A stretch of DNA of 64,000 nt from Gymnopus androsaceus JB14 (lineage: Eukaryota; Basidiomycota; Agaricomycetes; Agaricales; Omphalotaceae), in contig ML769418.1 in NCBI GenBank assembly GCA_009733575.1, positions 216,491 through 280,490 of the forward strand, written 5' to 3'. How positions within the stretch are numbered: the stretch's first letter is position 1; each line of letters begins with the position of its first letter. Both the position numbers and the translations under genes were made by a program. Positions 43,168 through 56,030 of this stretch are shown one piece after another. The notes under the pieces were generated by a model that ran no database searches, had not been told where the DNA came from, and saw only the letters and a program-made list of their open reading frames with translations.

Positions 43168-44871
43168 CACTCTTGATCTTCTTGAGCAGTGTATTGGGAA
43201 AGAGGCACTGGACATGCTTCCCGAGTCTGAGGCCAGGCTCCTCCGTCTCTTCTTCTTTGTTGGATGCGGTGGGCACAAGTCGCTTAATGCATTCCGCTAT
43301 GGGGTCATTGAAATGCGTGAGACGTGGAAACGGAAAAGAACTGAAAGGTCCATGCAATCTTGCAACAAGGCGACTGATGTGGCTATTCAAATTGCTACTG
43401 ATAATACCGATACTGAAGCTCTCGCACGCTGTGTCGCTTCCTGTCCACGCGGTGGTACTAAACTCACCGAGCTTGCTGGTGCACTCTTCCGGCACAAAAA
43501 TCACGAAACTGGGTACCAGAAGAAACACGAAATGTTCATGCAGGCACGCAAACAGGAGCGATATGGTCTTAATCCTACCGACAGCTCGAAGCGATTCCCA
43601 GATGTCTCAAATACTCGATATCAGTCCCACTCATATGCTGCTGCCGAGCTAGTTGTCTTTCGAGATGACTACCAAGAACTAATTGAGGGGATCTGTGACG
43701 GGAAAACGAAATCTGGCACTAATCACCTTGAAGGAAATGCATTGAAGGGACTACAAGATGCAGATACTCTCTGCGAGCTAGGTGCAATGGCATTGGAAGG
43801 CCTTTGTTGTTCATGGCCATATATGGCTGAAGTTCGTACTCCGCCAGAAGGTGAACAGTTTGTAAATGCGCTGAGCCCGGAGATGATTGCTCTCCATTGT
43901 CGAATCCCTGCCTTCTGCAAGAATCTTGCCCTTCATCCTGAAAAAATCTTTCATCCCAACACCCCTCAGAGCGAGTTGACCCTAGATGGAAAGCCTTTTA
44001 TTGACAAAACCATCATTCCCGCTCTCAAATTACTCTCTGATGACCTCCCAAATCTCAATCTGATGATTTCTGCAATGTTCCGTGGTGCTACTCGTGGTTG
44101 GTCCATCTTCACACCCGAGTATCGTGATGATCCAAGTGATCCTACCACCATATCATCTCTTTCTCCAGAGATGCTCACTTGCCTTGGGGAGATTCCTATG
44201 ACTAATGATGCGAATGAAGGACCGCTTGGCTCTACCCAGGTCTACATTCGCTTCAACCCTAGCAGTGATGCTTATATGTTTTCTGCACAGGCACGAGCAA
44301 CGCAAAATAATACAGAATCTTTCATGTCAAAACTTTGCACGTTTGATGACCAGTTACATGTGATGCGACTAGCTCGGGCAGAGGATGCAAGCGGGAAAGC
44401 GAGAAAGTTTCAGGAGGAATACCTCAGACTTCAAAAAGAACGTGCGGACTCCGCTCGAATCAAACAGGCCAATCTCATCCAAAAGAAATCCAACGAAGCA
44501 GAATGTTTGAATGCTCTCGGCACTGAAACGGATCGCACAAAAATTCTGAACATGACTATCAAAGAACTTACCGACCAATTTAAGGTGTACAAATCTGTTC
44601 TAATGGATCCCATACTGGCAAATGTAACTCAATCTTCCATGAAGAAGAAGGAAAATTGGCTGGCTACTGTACTTGCAGCAGCAGCTCGTATGTAAGTACT
44701 CTGCTCTTCTATTGCTCTCACTTTTCATTCTTTTTTAGCTCGCCAGGATCCATCTCTACTACACCTGAAACTACTCTAGGACCCGTTGAAGCAATGGCTA
44801 AACGGCTGCAGGATTCCATGGACATGGATATTGATGATGAAATGGACGAAGACATGATGGATTTGAATTGA
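43168..44871 (+). pseudogene. Dispersed agaric coiled-coil family protein, C-terminal half
   Basis: The frame opens after a TAA with LDLLEQCIGKEALDMLPESE and continues LRLFFFVGCGGHKSLNAFRY, ALARCVASCPRGGTKLTELA, QKKHEMFMQARKQERYGLN, FPDVSNTRYQSHSYAAAELV, EGICDGKTKSGTNHLEGNAL, and TNDANEGPLGSTQVYIRFNP. Exon 1 ends at 44691; after a 47-bp intron an acidic last exon (44739-44871) ends MDIDDEMDEDMMDLN. The frame is intact. I recognise this as the C-terminal half of a protein family found in many copies in agaric genomes, often next to transposons; it has no function name I can give. The N-terminal half is missing here; a matching N-terminal half lies at 56031-57898. The ATG at 43214 could serve as a start of a truncated protein. 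Confidence 0.6.
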
Positions 44872-45207
44872 ATGTATTTTTACTACTCGGAGATAGCTAT
44901 AACTAACTTTCTGTATCATCACTTCAGCTACGTTACCTTGTTTTCGATGTTCTCGCTGTGTAAACTTGCCTGTATGTACCAAAAATGCAGTATTTGCCTT
45001 GTATTGGTACTTGATGATATTGAAACTCTATAAGATTTTGTGACCACTTAGATATCATATTTAAGAGCATATTGTACACCTAAATCTAAATGATTTGCAT
45101 CCTCGTTCATGTGGTACAAGGAGGAACATCGCAAAAAGCGGTTTGGCGCGGTTCCCACGGCTAAGCGCCCGCCGTTTTTTCCATAGGCTCTGCCGACCCC
45201 CACTTGG
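44872..45207. other. Intergenic leading into the captured acyltransferase fragment
   Basis: Ends with TGCCGACCCCCACTTGGA (about 45192), which matches the sequence just right of the hAT-like element at 59706, evidence of a shared mobile sequence. Confidence 0.5.
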
Positions 45208-45436
45208 ATATGTCAAAGAGCAATCATAAAATGACTATAAATTGAGCGAAATCCTCTTCGAGTCCTACCAGTTAGCATTGATTCAGATCCTTCAAGTAAG
45301 GTCAACACCTCCTGCCGTTCCTCGATAACGAGCTCATTGTGCATTACTGCAGCTTCCAACACAATGTCTACCAATCCAAGATATCCATATTCACTGCAGC
45401 GTCTTTCCCTTTTCCATATACGACTCTCATCTGGGC
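45208..45436 (-). repeat. Foreign flank shared by both acyltransferase fragments, copy B
   Basis: Nearly identical to 54300-54530. On the minus strand it encodes YLGLVDIVLEAAVMHNELVI and RQEVLTLLEGSESML, a possible tail of a transposon protein that I cannot identify. Confidence 0.7.
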
Positions 45437-46290
45437 TCATTCTTTATGCAGGTGGCAGCCATGATAGAATGGACTTTTTACCTTTCAAGGCGGGGGTATC
45501 TGTGATGGCATTAGGCGCAATGGTCAACGACCCAACGTGCCAAGTTAAAATCGTTTCCGTTGGGCTTAATTACTTCTATCCTCACAAATTCCGATCCCGT
45601 GCAGTCATCGAATTCGGATCAGCGATGGACGTACCTCCGGAACTGGTATAGATGTTCAAGCAAGGTGGGAGCAAAAAACGCAAGGCCGTGTCAAAACTCT
45701 TGGACCTTATATACGATGCCCTGAAGATGGTGACTTTTAGAGCCCCAGACTACAATACCTTGATGGTGCGTCTTGACCATGACTCTCGTGCTACATGCTG
45801 ATATTTCTATAGCTCATCCAAGTTGTCCGCCGCCTATTCAAAATGCCCACCCAGCACCTTACCTTGGGACAAGTCGTCGAACTGAACAGACGTTTATTGA
45901 ATGGGTACACACATTTCAAGGATGAGCCAAGGATACAGAGGTTGCGTGAAGATGTGCTAAAGTACAATTGGTCTTTGCGCAATTTGGGCATACGTGATCA
46001 CCAAGTGGGCCTTGTTTTTTATTTTTTATTTTTTTCGCGCTGATGTCCTTCCTATTTACCTCTCATTTCTTCTAGGTCCCTCGAGCACAAAAAGCAACCT
46101 GGAAAACACTGGGATTGCTTTTAAGTATATCGTGTCGGTCTGCTTATCGTATGGGCTGTGTTTGTGCTTCCCGGAACAATTCTGAATGGGCCTATCTTTA
46201 TTTTGGCGTCCATTATTTCGAAGCAAAAAGCCAAAGGTATACACCTTGACAGTAGAGACAGTAAGATCAGCTGTAAACTCACGATATTGA
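45437..46290 (+). pseudogene. Acyltransferase fragment, copy B
   Basis: Homology to the full gene begins inside its fourth intron (GGCTCATTCTTTATGCAG) and continues GGSHDRMDFLPFKAGVSVMA, NYFYPHKFRSRAVIEFGS, then a TAG at about 45649, and the HLTLGQVVELNRRLLNGY exon. Introns are retained, so it is a DNA-level copy. Near 46245-46280 a short piece of the next exon is present in inverted orientation. An 18-bp inverted piece (TGTGCTCGAGGGACCTAG) also lies at about 46606. Confidence 0.82.
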
Positions 46291-46299
46291 GGTGGCCAC

Positions 46300-49200
46300 G
46301 CAAGACAGTATTGTATACAATAGCTCGTCGAGATGGAGCACGTGCTTTCTATTGAGTTCACTCTATCTGATCTGTGACCTTGTCTACTTCGCAAATATAA
46401 ATCAGGATCGCCAACAAGCGAATATGAAGATTACTAGCGGTACCCACTCTGCAGAGGGATCTTTATTCCTGGGAAGCATCAACATCTATCACCATGATAC
46501 GACAAAGCTAACACAGGACTCTCGATTACGTATTACTAATGCTACTCCTTATATATCATCTAGCCCATGCTTTTTATTCTACGCGCTTATGGTTCTTGTT
46601 CTATATTGTGCTCGAGGGACCTAGAGAATGAAGGTACCGAATTATGTGCAATGTGGGGCAGAAATACTAGTCAGCGGACCACTAGAAGATGTATACATAA
46701 GTATGCTTTAAACCACATATGGGTTCTCTCATCACTGGTGAGATATCTCACACGAAAAAGCACCAAAAATCGCGCCGCAAAAGCATCCTAAACTTGGTGT
46801 AGACTCTCTGGTGTGGTTTAAGCAATCTCTTTCGAGGCGGCACAACTCGTAATCACTGTAATCCTTCGCAATTCCTTGTAAATGTGTTAGCCAACGCGAT
46901 TCAAAAAAAAATCTCCGTTTTTTATGTTTCTGAATCGTTCTTCCACCAGTCTCATAGGGGGCGTCTAGTTAGACAAGTGGCTAGTTCGCTGGTGAGTGCA
47001 TTATCATGAACATTCATGGTCCGGCAGAGAGCACAACTATAGGTAGAGAGACCACTGAGTTGAATATGTAATAATACTAGTGTCAATGTATGTAACATAG
47101 GTTATAATTCAGGGGTGTAATAGCACGCACACCATTCAGATAAGGTATGATAGGAAGTCATGGGGCTTTCTATAGAATTGGTAAGTCAAGCACAATCGTG
47201 ATCGACACTGTGAGCCCTAGAGCTATATAACATAAGTAGATCTCAATGACTTTATTGATTGACACAGCCATGGCTGTTTTTCTTGCTTATGAGATCATCA
47301 CGCGGTTATGCATTCTATGCACATATCTATAAAATCACGGTTTTTGGCTCTCTCCGAGGTTGCGATTCCATAGGAACGCGATGAAATACGGAAGTGAGAA
47401 TCGAAGATTGTATTGACGTGTGAACTCAGGAATTTTGTGAGCGATTAATGGACAGTCCAAATTGATGCTACTCCAAGACGGGTAAATGATACTACTTTTA
47501 AGCGCTGATTGTGGCACTGGGCATGGAGGATTCTGTGCTTGTAGAACATAGTCGCACATACTGCTCGCAGTCCCACTGTAGGAACCCATGCAGCGCTTTG
47601 GATAAGGAAAGAGCGACTTTCTATCACCACCACTCAGGGCTTGCGAGAGCACCTAGCATCTAGGCAGATATAGAGGGCCCCAGATTCAGCATCTATCAGA
47701 GACAATAAAGGCTACTGAAACGTGTGAAGAGAGCAGACTGACAGTTCGAGAGGTAATTACTGCACGCATATCAATGCCCACATGGATCGTTAAGATACAT
47801 TGTGTTGGAAGTCTGCAAATTCAGCCAAATACGCTGGGGCGTCGTATATCTGAAGTGCACAGCAGAAGGGAGCCATAGTGTGTTACCTTTTGAACACAAT
47901 GTGGCTGTCAGAGATTAGCATCGCACACGACTACAACTGAGCAAGGGTACCGTCTCGTGGTCAGGAGTTTTACCGCTCGAAATTTTATAGTATGAACATG
48001 TTTTCTCTAAGGATGATATTGCTATTCATATAGTCGCCAGGAGGTAAGTGTCCTAAGCGAGCGTAGAGGCGGCCCAGCAAACGCCTGAAGGATATGGACA
48101 ATCAGGACATACGAGAGAGCGCTTCTGACTGCTTAGAGGAGCAACGCCAGAAACACGCTTTTTAGCGCACGAAAGTTGCGCGCACAATATTATTGGAAAC
48201 GAATTATACAATGAACTGAGTGATGAAGGCAAAAGTGAGTTATTAGTATAGAATTGAGATTGAAGCTAAAGGCTAGATGATGACTACAGCTTACTGATAT
48301 ATAAATAATTGAATAAATTCTAGTGGTCACAAAATCTTACTAAGAGTTCAATATAATTCATCGAACCCTCTATAGTACAAATACCCAAGAACACAATAAC
48401 TGCACTTGTTATCTTATTATTACGATTACAGAGCCAAAGATTTTGCATCGACAAGCAGAACATGAAAACGAACGAGTAGGTACGATAGCTAGCAAAGCTG
48501 AGAGAATTAAGTATCAAGAAATGATATAGTTAGTTGATTCGATGCACTACATCGCGTATTAGTAAGAAAAACATTACATTCAATGCTAAAATACATGGCA
48601 GTGTCTTTAGAGTTCCATTGGAAACCTTCACATCTTCAATATATCTCTGCATTTGGATCCTAGATGCGTATATCCTTGCAATGACCGTTTTACGATTAGT
48701 CCATTGCTTCAAAGGGTCCTAGAGTGACCGGCGCTGTCTAAATCTCAGGGGAGTGGCAGGTAGAGATGGGATCCTGGCGAGCTAAAAAAGATGAAAAGTG
48801 AGATTCAATAGAAAAGAGCTAGAGTGCTTACATACAGGAAGTTAAATACGAAGACGTATAGACTGCTTGCATATTGATAAGCCAGGGAGAGATACCAAGC
48901 CAATTTGTTTGTTCTTTCTATCTAACCGGAATAGGAAAGCGTTTTTGTAGAAATTACACTCCTCTGTCTCACACCTCATTTGGAGAGAGAGAGGGATTCC
49001 ATTTATTAGAACACTCGGAGAAGTTTCGGCGCATCTCTAATATGATTTGGTCGGGTATAAAGTTTGTGCATTTGAGTAGTTTTCGAGGGTCAGTAATAAT
49101 ATATTTGTATTGTCGTCAGAATCGCGTTTGCGAGTTGAGAGACGAGAGCGATGTTTTCTAGACATTTATACTGAGCTTCCGTTGGATTTCTTTTTTGGGA

Positions 49201-51250
49201 TATGTAGATACGAGTTTTGTGGCCTGTTTTGAATCTGAGGCGGAGTTTCTTCCTCACGTTCGTTCTGTTTTTGGGAGAGGATTCCTGTAGTTATTCGCGA
49301 AATTTCCTGGAGCATACATTTTTCTTTCTCTCTGCAATTTCCCCGCTTTTTGCACTCTCGCGGCCTCGATGCCTCAATGTGCCACTCCTCACATGTGTTG
49401 GATCCGTATACCTTCTGGTACATTCTAAACTGTTGCATAACAGAATATTATATTTGTATCCAAAACTCCTTGATTGCTTGTATTTCATTTTGCGCGTTAT
49501 GCTTCGAGAGTGCTCGCTAGTCAGATACTGTACTAACTGGTTCTCTCTTCAATCTCTAATGAAGGGTGGTGGAATTCGATGTTTTGTGGTTGTCTCGGAC
49601 AAAGATATGAGGGGAGATGGTATGGGTCAGTATCACTAGACATAATGGTGTCTATATATGAAAACATTTATCGAAGTGTATATGCTCACCCCAGGTATTT
49701 AGCCATATGTGAGCGGGTTCTTGTCACATTGAACTCGAGAGACACTCAATTCCACTGTTCTCTAATACTTAGTATAGTAAGCGTCCTCACACACAATTAT
49801 AGTGGACTAAGTGCGACTTTTTCATTGGGACAACTGGCGATCCATCTTGAGGAATGATTTATAGGTACCCTTGTCAATGCCATGGATCTGGTTTAGTGCT
49901 CGCACACCTCTTTTGTGTTTGGATCACGCACTACTTCTGTGCGATGTGTCCTTTTATTTAGTAGCGTGTCAATGAAGTAATTCGAGGACCCCATAACCCT
50001 CATATAAGTGAGATAATCCTACTCCTACAATCGGACGCGAACATGTCTAGACATATCCATCAGTATACTGCTAAATTCGCATGTTGATGGTCTGACGAGG
50101 ATTTGGAGATTTAAACTTTGGGAGCAGTGCCCTTAGTAGTAGGCGGGAGTGATGACCCATATCAGCCAAGAATGGAGTGACTTTGGTGCAGCAGAGTGAC
50201 TCGATCATTGATAGCAAATTCAGCAGGAGTATGGTAACCATTTGTGCAGTCAGACTGATGATTAGTTATTGAGCGCGAGAGAGAGAGAAATTTAGATGAT
50301 GGTTCTCGGTTTTCCTGGGTCAATTGAGAGAGAGTTCGAGTTTCGCTTTTTGCCCCATACGTATGGCGAGGAGTCAATGCCTCTCGCTCTTGAGAAGGTG
50401 TTGGGTGCATCGAAGACCCTGAGTTTTGCTTTGCAGAGATGTGTTCTTTTCATAAGAAGCCGTGAGTGCAAGATTTCTTGCGAGCAACGTGCCAAGTGCA
50501 TTTGCGAACAATTGTGATTCGGAAAAATGATCATGACTTTCCGCGGGCGTATTCACGCTGCGCGCTCTCAACAGATACAACCTTCTCGAGAGCCATCTGG
50601 GCGTGCTAAACTTGCATTGTCCATGGAGAGTCATTGGTGGTGCGCATGGAATAGTTCTAGAATCTCACCAAATAAGGTCCTTTGCACAATGGCCTAGTGC
50701 AACCTACGCCGCAAAAGAGTATCTGCATGGCAATCAACACTCGCACCATCCTCGTCGCTTCTGGTAATCTCCATATATATACAATAGATCTCTGCCACTT
50801 CTTCGCTTATCACACATCGCGATGAGGTCTGTGATGGTGTACTGAGCATTTTCGTTTAGTGCGTTCACCGAGATCGACGACAGGTGATCGTCGCTCCATA
50901 GAAATGAATAATGTTTTTTCGCGCTCGTGTGAGAGTTTTCTTATATACACTCCGTATAATGTACATACATATGACTTCGTGCTGAGCAGTCATTGAATTT
51001 GATTCTGGATTCCTGGCCGCACGCACCAGAGATTAGTTGCCAGTATCGAGTATTCAATTGTACGCCACATTTCTTGTGTATATAGATATTTCGCTTAAGA
51101 GATACGGTGGAAGATGGGCCACATGAGAGGAATCTCGATGTATACAATCGGCGTGCCTGTTTAGTCGATTGGCCCCTGCATCGATCCATCTTATATTCTT
51201 GGTTTTTTTTGGAACGTAGATACAGTTTTTCCATGTGATGATTCCATCAT
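46300..51250. other. About 5 kb without recognisable genes
   Basis: Only short ORFs without motifs on either strand. It probably holds eroded mobile sequence, including downstream parts of the gypsy relic, but nothing specific can be supported. Confidence 0.45.
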
Positions 51251-51259
51251 GTTCAATTA

Positions 51260-53420
51260 ACCCAGTGTTGTCTTTTCCATTAAGTCTTTGATACTACTGA
51301 TTTGTCCACATTATTGGCATATTTTTTGGATTTTATTAATTATGTCATCTTCTGGACTCTCAGTTTTGTGTGTGGCATTGATGAAAAATTAGGTTTTAAA
51401 AACAACAATGTATTTGTTGTTTATTCACCCCCGTCTCAAGGTTTGTCATCTTGACAAGCATCGGCTTTTCCCATCAAAGGTTCTGGTTATGTGAAGAATG
51501 AATTCAGTATTCAGATATCACCGTAACCCATTGTGCTTGTCTTTCACATTGAGGTTTTTGTGGTTTATGGAAATACTGAAGATTCCTGATGGATTTGGGT
51601 CATATTTCAAATGGTTCTCTAGCACCCCATAGGTACTGACGCCACTCCCAATAATGAATCCATAATGGCCATCATTTCTTTATCATTAAATCTCGTAGTT
51701 ACCGTTCCATCGTCAGTTGAGCGAGCGAGATCTAAAAGCTACTGTCTCCATTTTCCATCAACCTGTTGTGGATAAGACAGCGCATTGAATCGGACGAATC
51801 CGCTTCTACTCCAAAATTTCCCAATTGTCAAGTGGAATTACTAGTGTAACGTCTTCAGTAATCTCGACTTAGTGTTTCAAAGGCTTGAAATTTCTTCGGG
51901 ACCCCATGACCATTCTGCGTTTCCTGTCAGTTTACTATAGTGGCTGCTAGCAACATGACTGAATCCTTGTATGAAGCATCTTAAAGAAGTTACAGATCCT
52001 AAAAAGGATTGGGTATTATCGCGTTCTTTCTTGGACTGGCCAGTCTTTGACTGCTTTGACTTTTTTGGATCCATTCTTACTTGACCATTACCAAACAATG
52101 ATACCAAGGTTAGTCGACATGAGGTGATCGAATGTGCATTTTTCTGGTTTGAGATAAAGACCATTTTCTTTGAGGGATTTTTAAGGACTTCCGTGTAGAT
52201 ACAACAATGTTCTCAATGTGTCTGTGAATACCAGAATACGCCATAATACAATTACATGTCCTTCATTGATGAGACGTTTCAGGATGGATTCATGACACTT
52301 GGACATTGCCAGGAGAGTTCATAAGACCAAAGAACATAACTGTTGGTTTGAATAACCCTTGGTTAGTCCTGAGATGCAGCTTCCTTCATCCACCATCCTT
52401 GATTCGAATGTTGTTGTACCCAATCAAATATCCATTTTTGTGAAAACCTTAGCTCTTTGAGTTTGTCGATGATTCTTGGATTAAAGGAAGTGGATAACGG
52501 TTTTTAATCGTCAATGTCCATTGAGTTTTTGATAATCCCTGAACGTGGTCGTAAGGCGCCATCTTTCTTTTTGACAAAGAAGAATGGTGAAGCCATTGAG
52601 AGTTCAATGGGCGGATACACCCTGATCATAGGTTTTCCTCTGAGAATTCATCTAAAGGCTTTCTGTTCAATCTGATTAAGGGATAGACTTTAAGTCCAAC
52701 AGAGTAGAGCCGGGTTGTGAGTTCAATGGCGTGATCCCACGGTTGTTGTTTAGGAAGTTAATCAAATCCTTGTTTATATGAACACAGCAGGATGTTCTTT
52801 AACGTATTGATTAACATGTTAGAGGATTCTGATGTAGCGTGTATAAAATTGGGTCCATGGTTTCTGACAATACCTTCCCAAATTGAATATGAAAAGTCTC
52901 TCTCCTTCTTCTAAGTGATTTAAGAGGAGGTTCCTTCTTCAGGATTTTATCCACCAAGGTATATACGCACAAGTGGACAACGGTCAAACGTGAATGGTAG
53001 AAATTTGTCCAATCTATACTAGGGTTGTGTTAAAGCCAATCAAACCAGAATAATATTGGTGTTTCCAAGATTGGTAACTCCGAAATTCCTATTCTCTACA
53101 TGGTCTCCAATGACTAGGCAAACTTCTGCATTCTTCCGATTGGGTCCGCCGGCATTTAAAGTACCATCAGCATTATATAAGTCAAATTTTGATAGGAGTT
53201 TTCGGATCGAATTTTATGTTTTAAACCAAACTCCTTACATTGATACATGATCCGGTTGCTCCACAATCTTAGAAGTGCATCTGCTTCTATTTGTTGCCTT
53301 TTGTAATTCTTGATGATGACTGATAGTGTTAAGATCTTTGCCTTTTGTACCTCTTACGAAACGTTTGGCGTTTGAATTATTGACTGCTTTCAACCCGATC
53401 AGGTATGAACAATTTTCCTT
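51260..53420 (-). mobile_element. Ty3/gypsy retrotransposon pol relic (protease, RT, RNase H), heavily mutated
   Basis: On the minus strand, pieces of pol appear in order with many frame changes: a protease-like FDLYNADGTLNAGG and CLVIGDHVENRNFGVTNLG (about 53200-53060), PWDHAIELTTRLYSVGLKVY (about 52745), MASPFFFVKKKDGALRP (about 52600), KNRYPLPLIQEIIDKLKELR (about 52490), GLFKPTVMFFGLMNSPG (about 52360), GNGQVRMDPKKSKQSKT (about 52090), GFSHVASSHYSKLTGNAEWS (about 51960), and RNase H remnants to about 51350. The RT active-site YLDD is lost in the scrambled stretch near 52250. No LTRs were found. Confidence 0.82.
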
Positions 53421-53835
53421 ATTTTTCTGTTACTGTTTGATCCGTTATTTCTTGTCGTCGATTAATTAGGGACCCAAGTCGTAATTCTCCGACTGCTCCG
53501 AGAGTTGTTTGATGTCCGTATGCAATTAAACCAACAATTCTGAGGAATTCAGAGCAACTTTACAGGTTTTTCAGTTTTTGGAGATGGCAAAATAGGAGTA
53601 GATTCCAGGAAGTATTTATTGTGTTTATGAATACCAATATCTAAAAAATGTATGACTAGAACTGTCCAATGTATGAAACCAACTGAGACTCAACAGGACC
53701 TGTGTTCACTGTTGAGATTTCCAAACCCCAGAGCTTCCGAGCTCTGTCTGATTCTTCTTTCACTAAGTGTTGTAAACACATTGTCGTATTGTTTTTCCCT
53801 CCTTATTTGGCAATCCCTTTTCATTGTCCGGGTCG
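53421..53835. other. Intergenic up to assembly gap
   Basis: No gene seen; short ORFs only. Confidence 0.4.
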
Positions 53836-53860
53836 NNNNNNNNNNNNNNNNNNNNNNNNN
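53836..53860. other. Assembly gap (25 N)
   Basis: A run of 25 N. The left arm of a long inverted repeat begins directly to the right, so the true outer end of that arm may lie in the gap. Confidence 0.99.
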
Positions 53861-54299
53861 ACACAACTGTGAGTCTCCTATCGACCGGATTTCAATTTTC
53901 GCACCGTATCGCGATCTAGAATGAGTTGCATGGAAGAACAAAAGAAAAGTCAAATGTACAACGACCGAATAAACAGATTTTTCAGGCTTTTTCCGCGCGC
54001 TCCTTCTCTTTCCATGCCCACTAGCCTAAACCAGTGCCTCTACAGGTTGACGGTCGAAAACTAGACTCGTAGTCCAATGCTTGCGCGCGGTCATCAGCAC
54101 CATCTTCTTTTGGCGGATGTCCCAGTCAGCCAACATCGTGCAAGCATCCTTGAGCACAATAAAACCATTAAGATTCATAATCAGATTTAGAAATTGGCTT
54201 GAGCCATTGCTTGGGCTACTGAACATCAAAGCTTGGCAAGCTTTGACATTCGACAACATGGGACGTTTACGGTTTAGCCACTTTGACCTGCTTGGGTAG
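53861..54299 (+). repeat. Long inverted repeat, left arm
   Basis: Matches the reverse complement of about 59745-60218 with small indels. Shared landmarks are ACACAACTGTGA at the outer end, then CCCACTAGCCTAAACCAGTG, GGTTGACGGTCGAAAACTAG, and the inner end TTTGACCTGCTTGG. Contains no complete gene. Confidence 0.88.
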
Positions 54300-54530
54300 G
54301 TCAAAGAGCAATCATAATGAGTATAAATTTAGCGAAATCCTCTTCGAGTCCTACCAGTTAGCGTTGATTCAGATCCTTCAAGTAAGGTCAGCACCTCCTG
54401 CTGTTCCTTGATAACGAGCTCATTGTGCATTACTACAGCTTCCAACACAATGCCTACCAATCCAAGATATCCTTATTCACTGCAGCGTCTTGCCCTTTTC
54501 CATATACGACTCTCATCTGGGCTCATTCTT
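54300..54530 (-). repeat. Foreign flank shared by both acyltransferase fragments, copy C
   Basis: Nearly identical to 45208-45436. The junction to the acyltransferase sequence is at the same base in both copies. Confidence 0.7.
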
Positions 54531-55770
54531 TATGCAGGTGGCAGCCATGATAGAACGGACTTTTTACCTTTTAAGGTGGTGATATCTATGATGGCATTAG
54601 GCGCAATTGCCAACGACCCAACTTGTCAAGTTAAAATCGTTCCTGTTGGGTTAATTACTTCTATCCTCACAAATTCCGATCCCGTGCAGTCATCGAATTC
54701 TGATCAGCAATGGACCTACCTCCGGAACTGGTAGAGATGTTCAAGCAAGGTGGCAGCAAAAAACGCAAGGCCGTGTCAGAACTCTTGGACCTTATATACG
54801 ATGCCCTTAAGACAATGACTTTTAGATCCCAGACTACAATACCTTGATGCCGCGTCTTGACCACGACTCCGTGCTACATGCTGATATTTCTATAGCTCAT
54901 CCACTGGCAAGCTGTCCGCCGCCTGTTCAAAACGCCCACCCAACACCTTACCTTTGGGACAAGTCGTTGAACTGAACAGACATTTATTGAATAGGTACAG
55001 ACATTTCAAGGATGAACCAAAGATACAGAGGTTGCGTGATCACCAAATATGCTTTTTTTTGCGCTGGGGTCCTTCCTATTCACTTATCATTTCTTCCAGG
55101 TCCCTCGAGCACAAAAAGCAATGTGGAAAGCACTGGGATTGCTGTTATATCGTGTTGGTCTACTTGTCATTTGGGCTGTGTTTGCGCTTCCTGGAATGAT
55201 TATGAATGGGCTTATCTTTATTTTGGCATCTATTATTTCTTGATTATTTCGACACAAAAAGTGAAAGGTATACACCTCCTTCCACATCATTAGCAATTCT
55301 TGTGCATTCTCTGTTACAGCTGATCTTACTGCCTCTACTATCAAAATAACGGGACACAATGTGCTACCTACCTGGAAGGGTCTTATTGCTCTTCCTGTAG
55401 CACCACTCTTGTATGCATGCTACTCTTTCCTTGCTGCTTTTATTGCAGTTTGTGTCAATGCGCCATTCAAATGGCGAATATTAGCCCCACTTGGTGTCTT
55501 TGTTCCTTTACCATTCATAAATCTCACCGCACTTGAATTTGGGAAAGCCAGTGTGTTACTAACATTGCATGTAAAAACTCTCTAATATCTACGGTATCTT
55601 TATTTACTTTACACATCTTGGGGCTCTAGTTACAGTGCTGGTTCCTGGATAACAACATTCTTCAGAGCTACAGGAGCACAAGCTTTGAATAAAGTAATAA
55701 ATGTAATCCAGGGACCAGGAGTTTGCACCCAAGTTGTATGAGAATTTTGAATGGGTAAGAATGGAACCAC
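54531..55770 (+). pseudogene. Acyltransferase fragment, copy C
   Basis: Begins at the same breakpoint as copy B and runs further, through the exons with PRAQKAMWKALGLLLYRVG, VFALPGMIMNGLIFILASII, APLLYACYSFLAAFIAV and FKWRILAPLGVFVPLPFINL, and ends near the exon coding for the GPQLYDNFEL-like tail (about 55740). Introns are retained. Multiple small indels break the frame. Confidence 0.82.
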
Positions 55771-55835
55771 ACTGTACCAGATGGCAATAACATATAATTA
55801 ATTAGATGTCATCAATGTCTTCTGCAAGACTCCAG

Positions 55836-55892
55836 TGAGCCTCATGCTATAGCGTGAGCCTCATGCTATAGCGTGAGCCTCATGCTATAGCA
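55836..55892. repeat. Three tandem copies of a 20-bp unit
   Basis: GTGAGCCTCATGCTATAGC(G) is repeated three times in a row, directly before half of the small MITE terminus (CCAGGTTTTGCTGATGAA). Confidence 0.9.
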
Positions 55893-55935
55893 AAATCCAG
55901 GTTTTGCTGATGAATTTAGGAAGGAAGAAAGGAAG

Positions 55936-56006
55936 GAAGAAAGGATGGAGAAGGAAGATTTTATTACATGGCATGCTCCAAGTGCTGAGTGTTAAACACT
56001 GGCTGA
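55936..56006 (-). repeat. Dispersed repeat, copy 3 of the 30515 family (inverted)
   Basis: The reverse complement carries CAGCACTTGGAGCATGCC and TAATAAAATCTTCC as at 30630-30668. Confidence 0.55.
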
Positions 56007-56030
56007 TCCGACCACGGTCAGACTCGGAGA

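Noticed and set aside
47335..47652. Protein-coding gene in the 46.3-51.2 kb region
   Set aside because: ORFs near 100 codons on both strands without motifs, splice support or composition bias.
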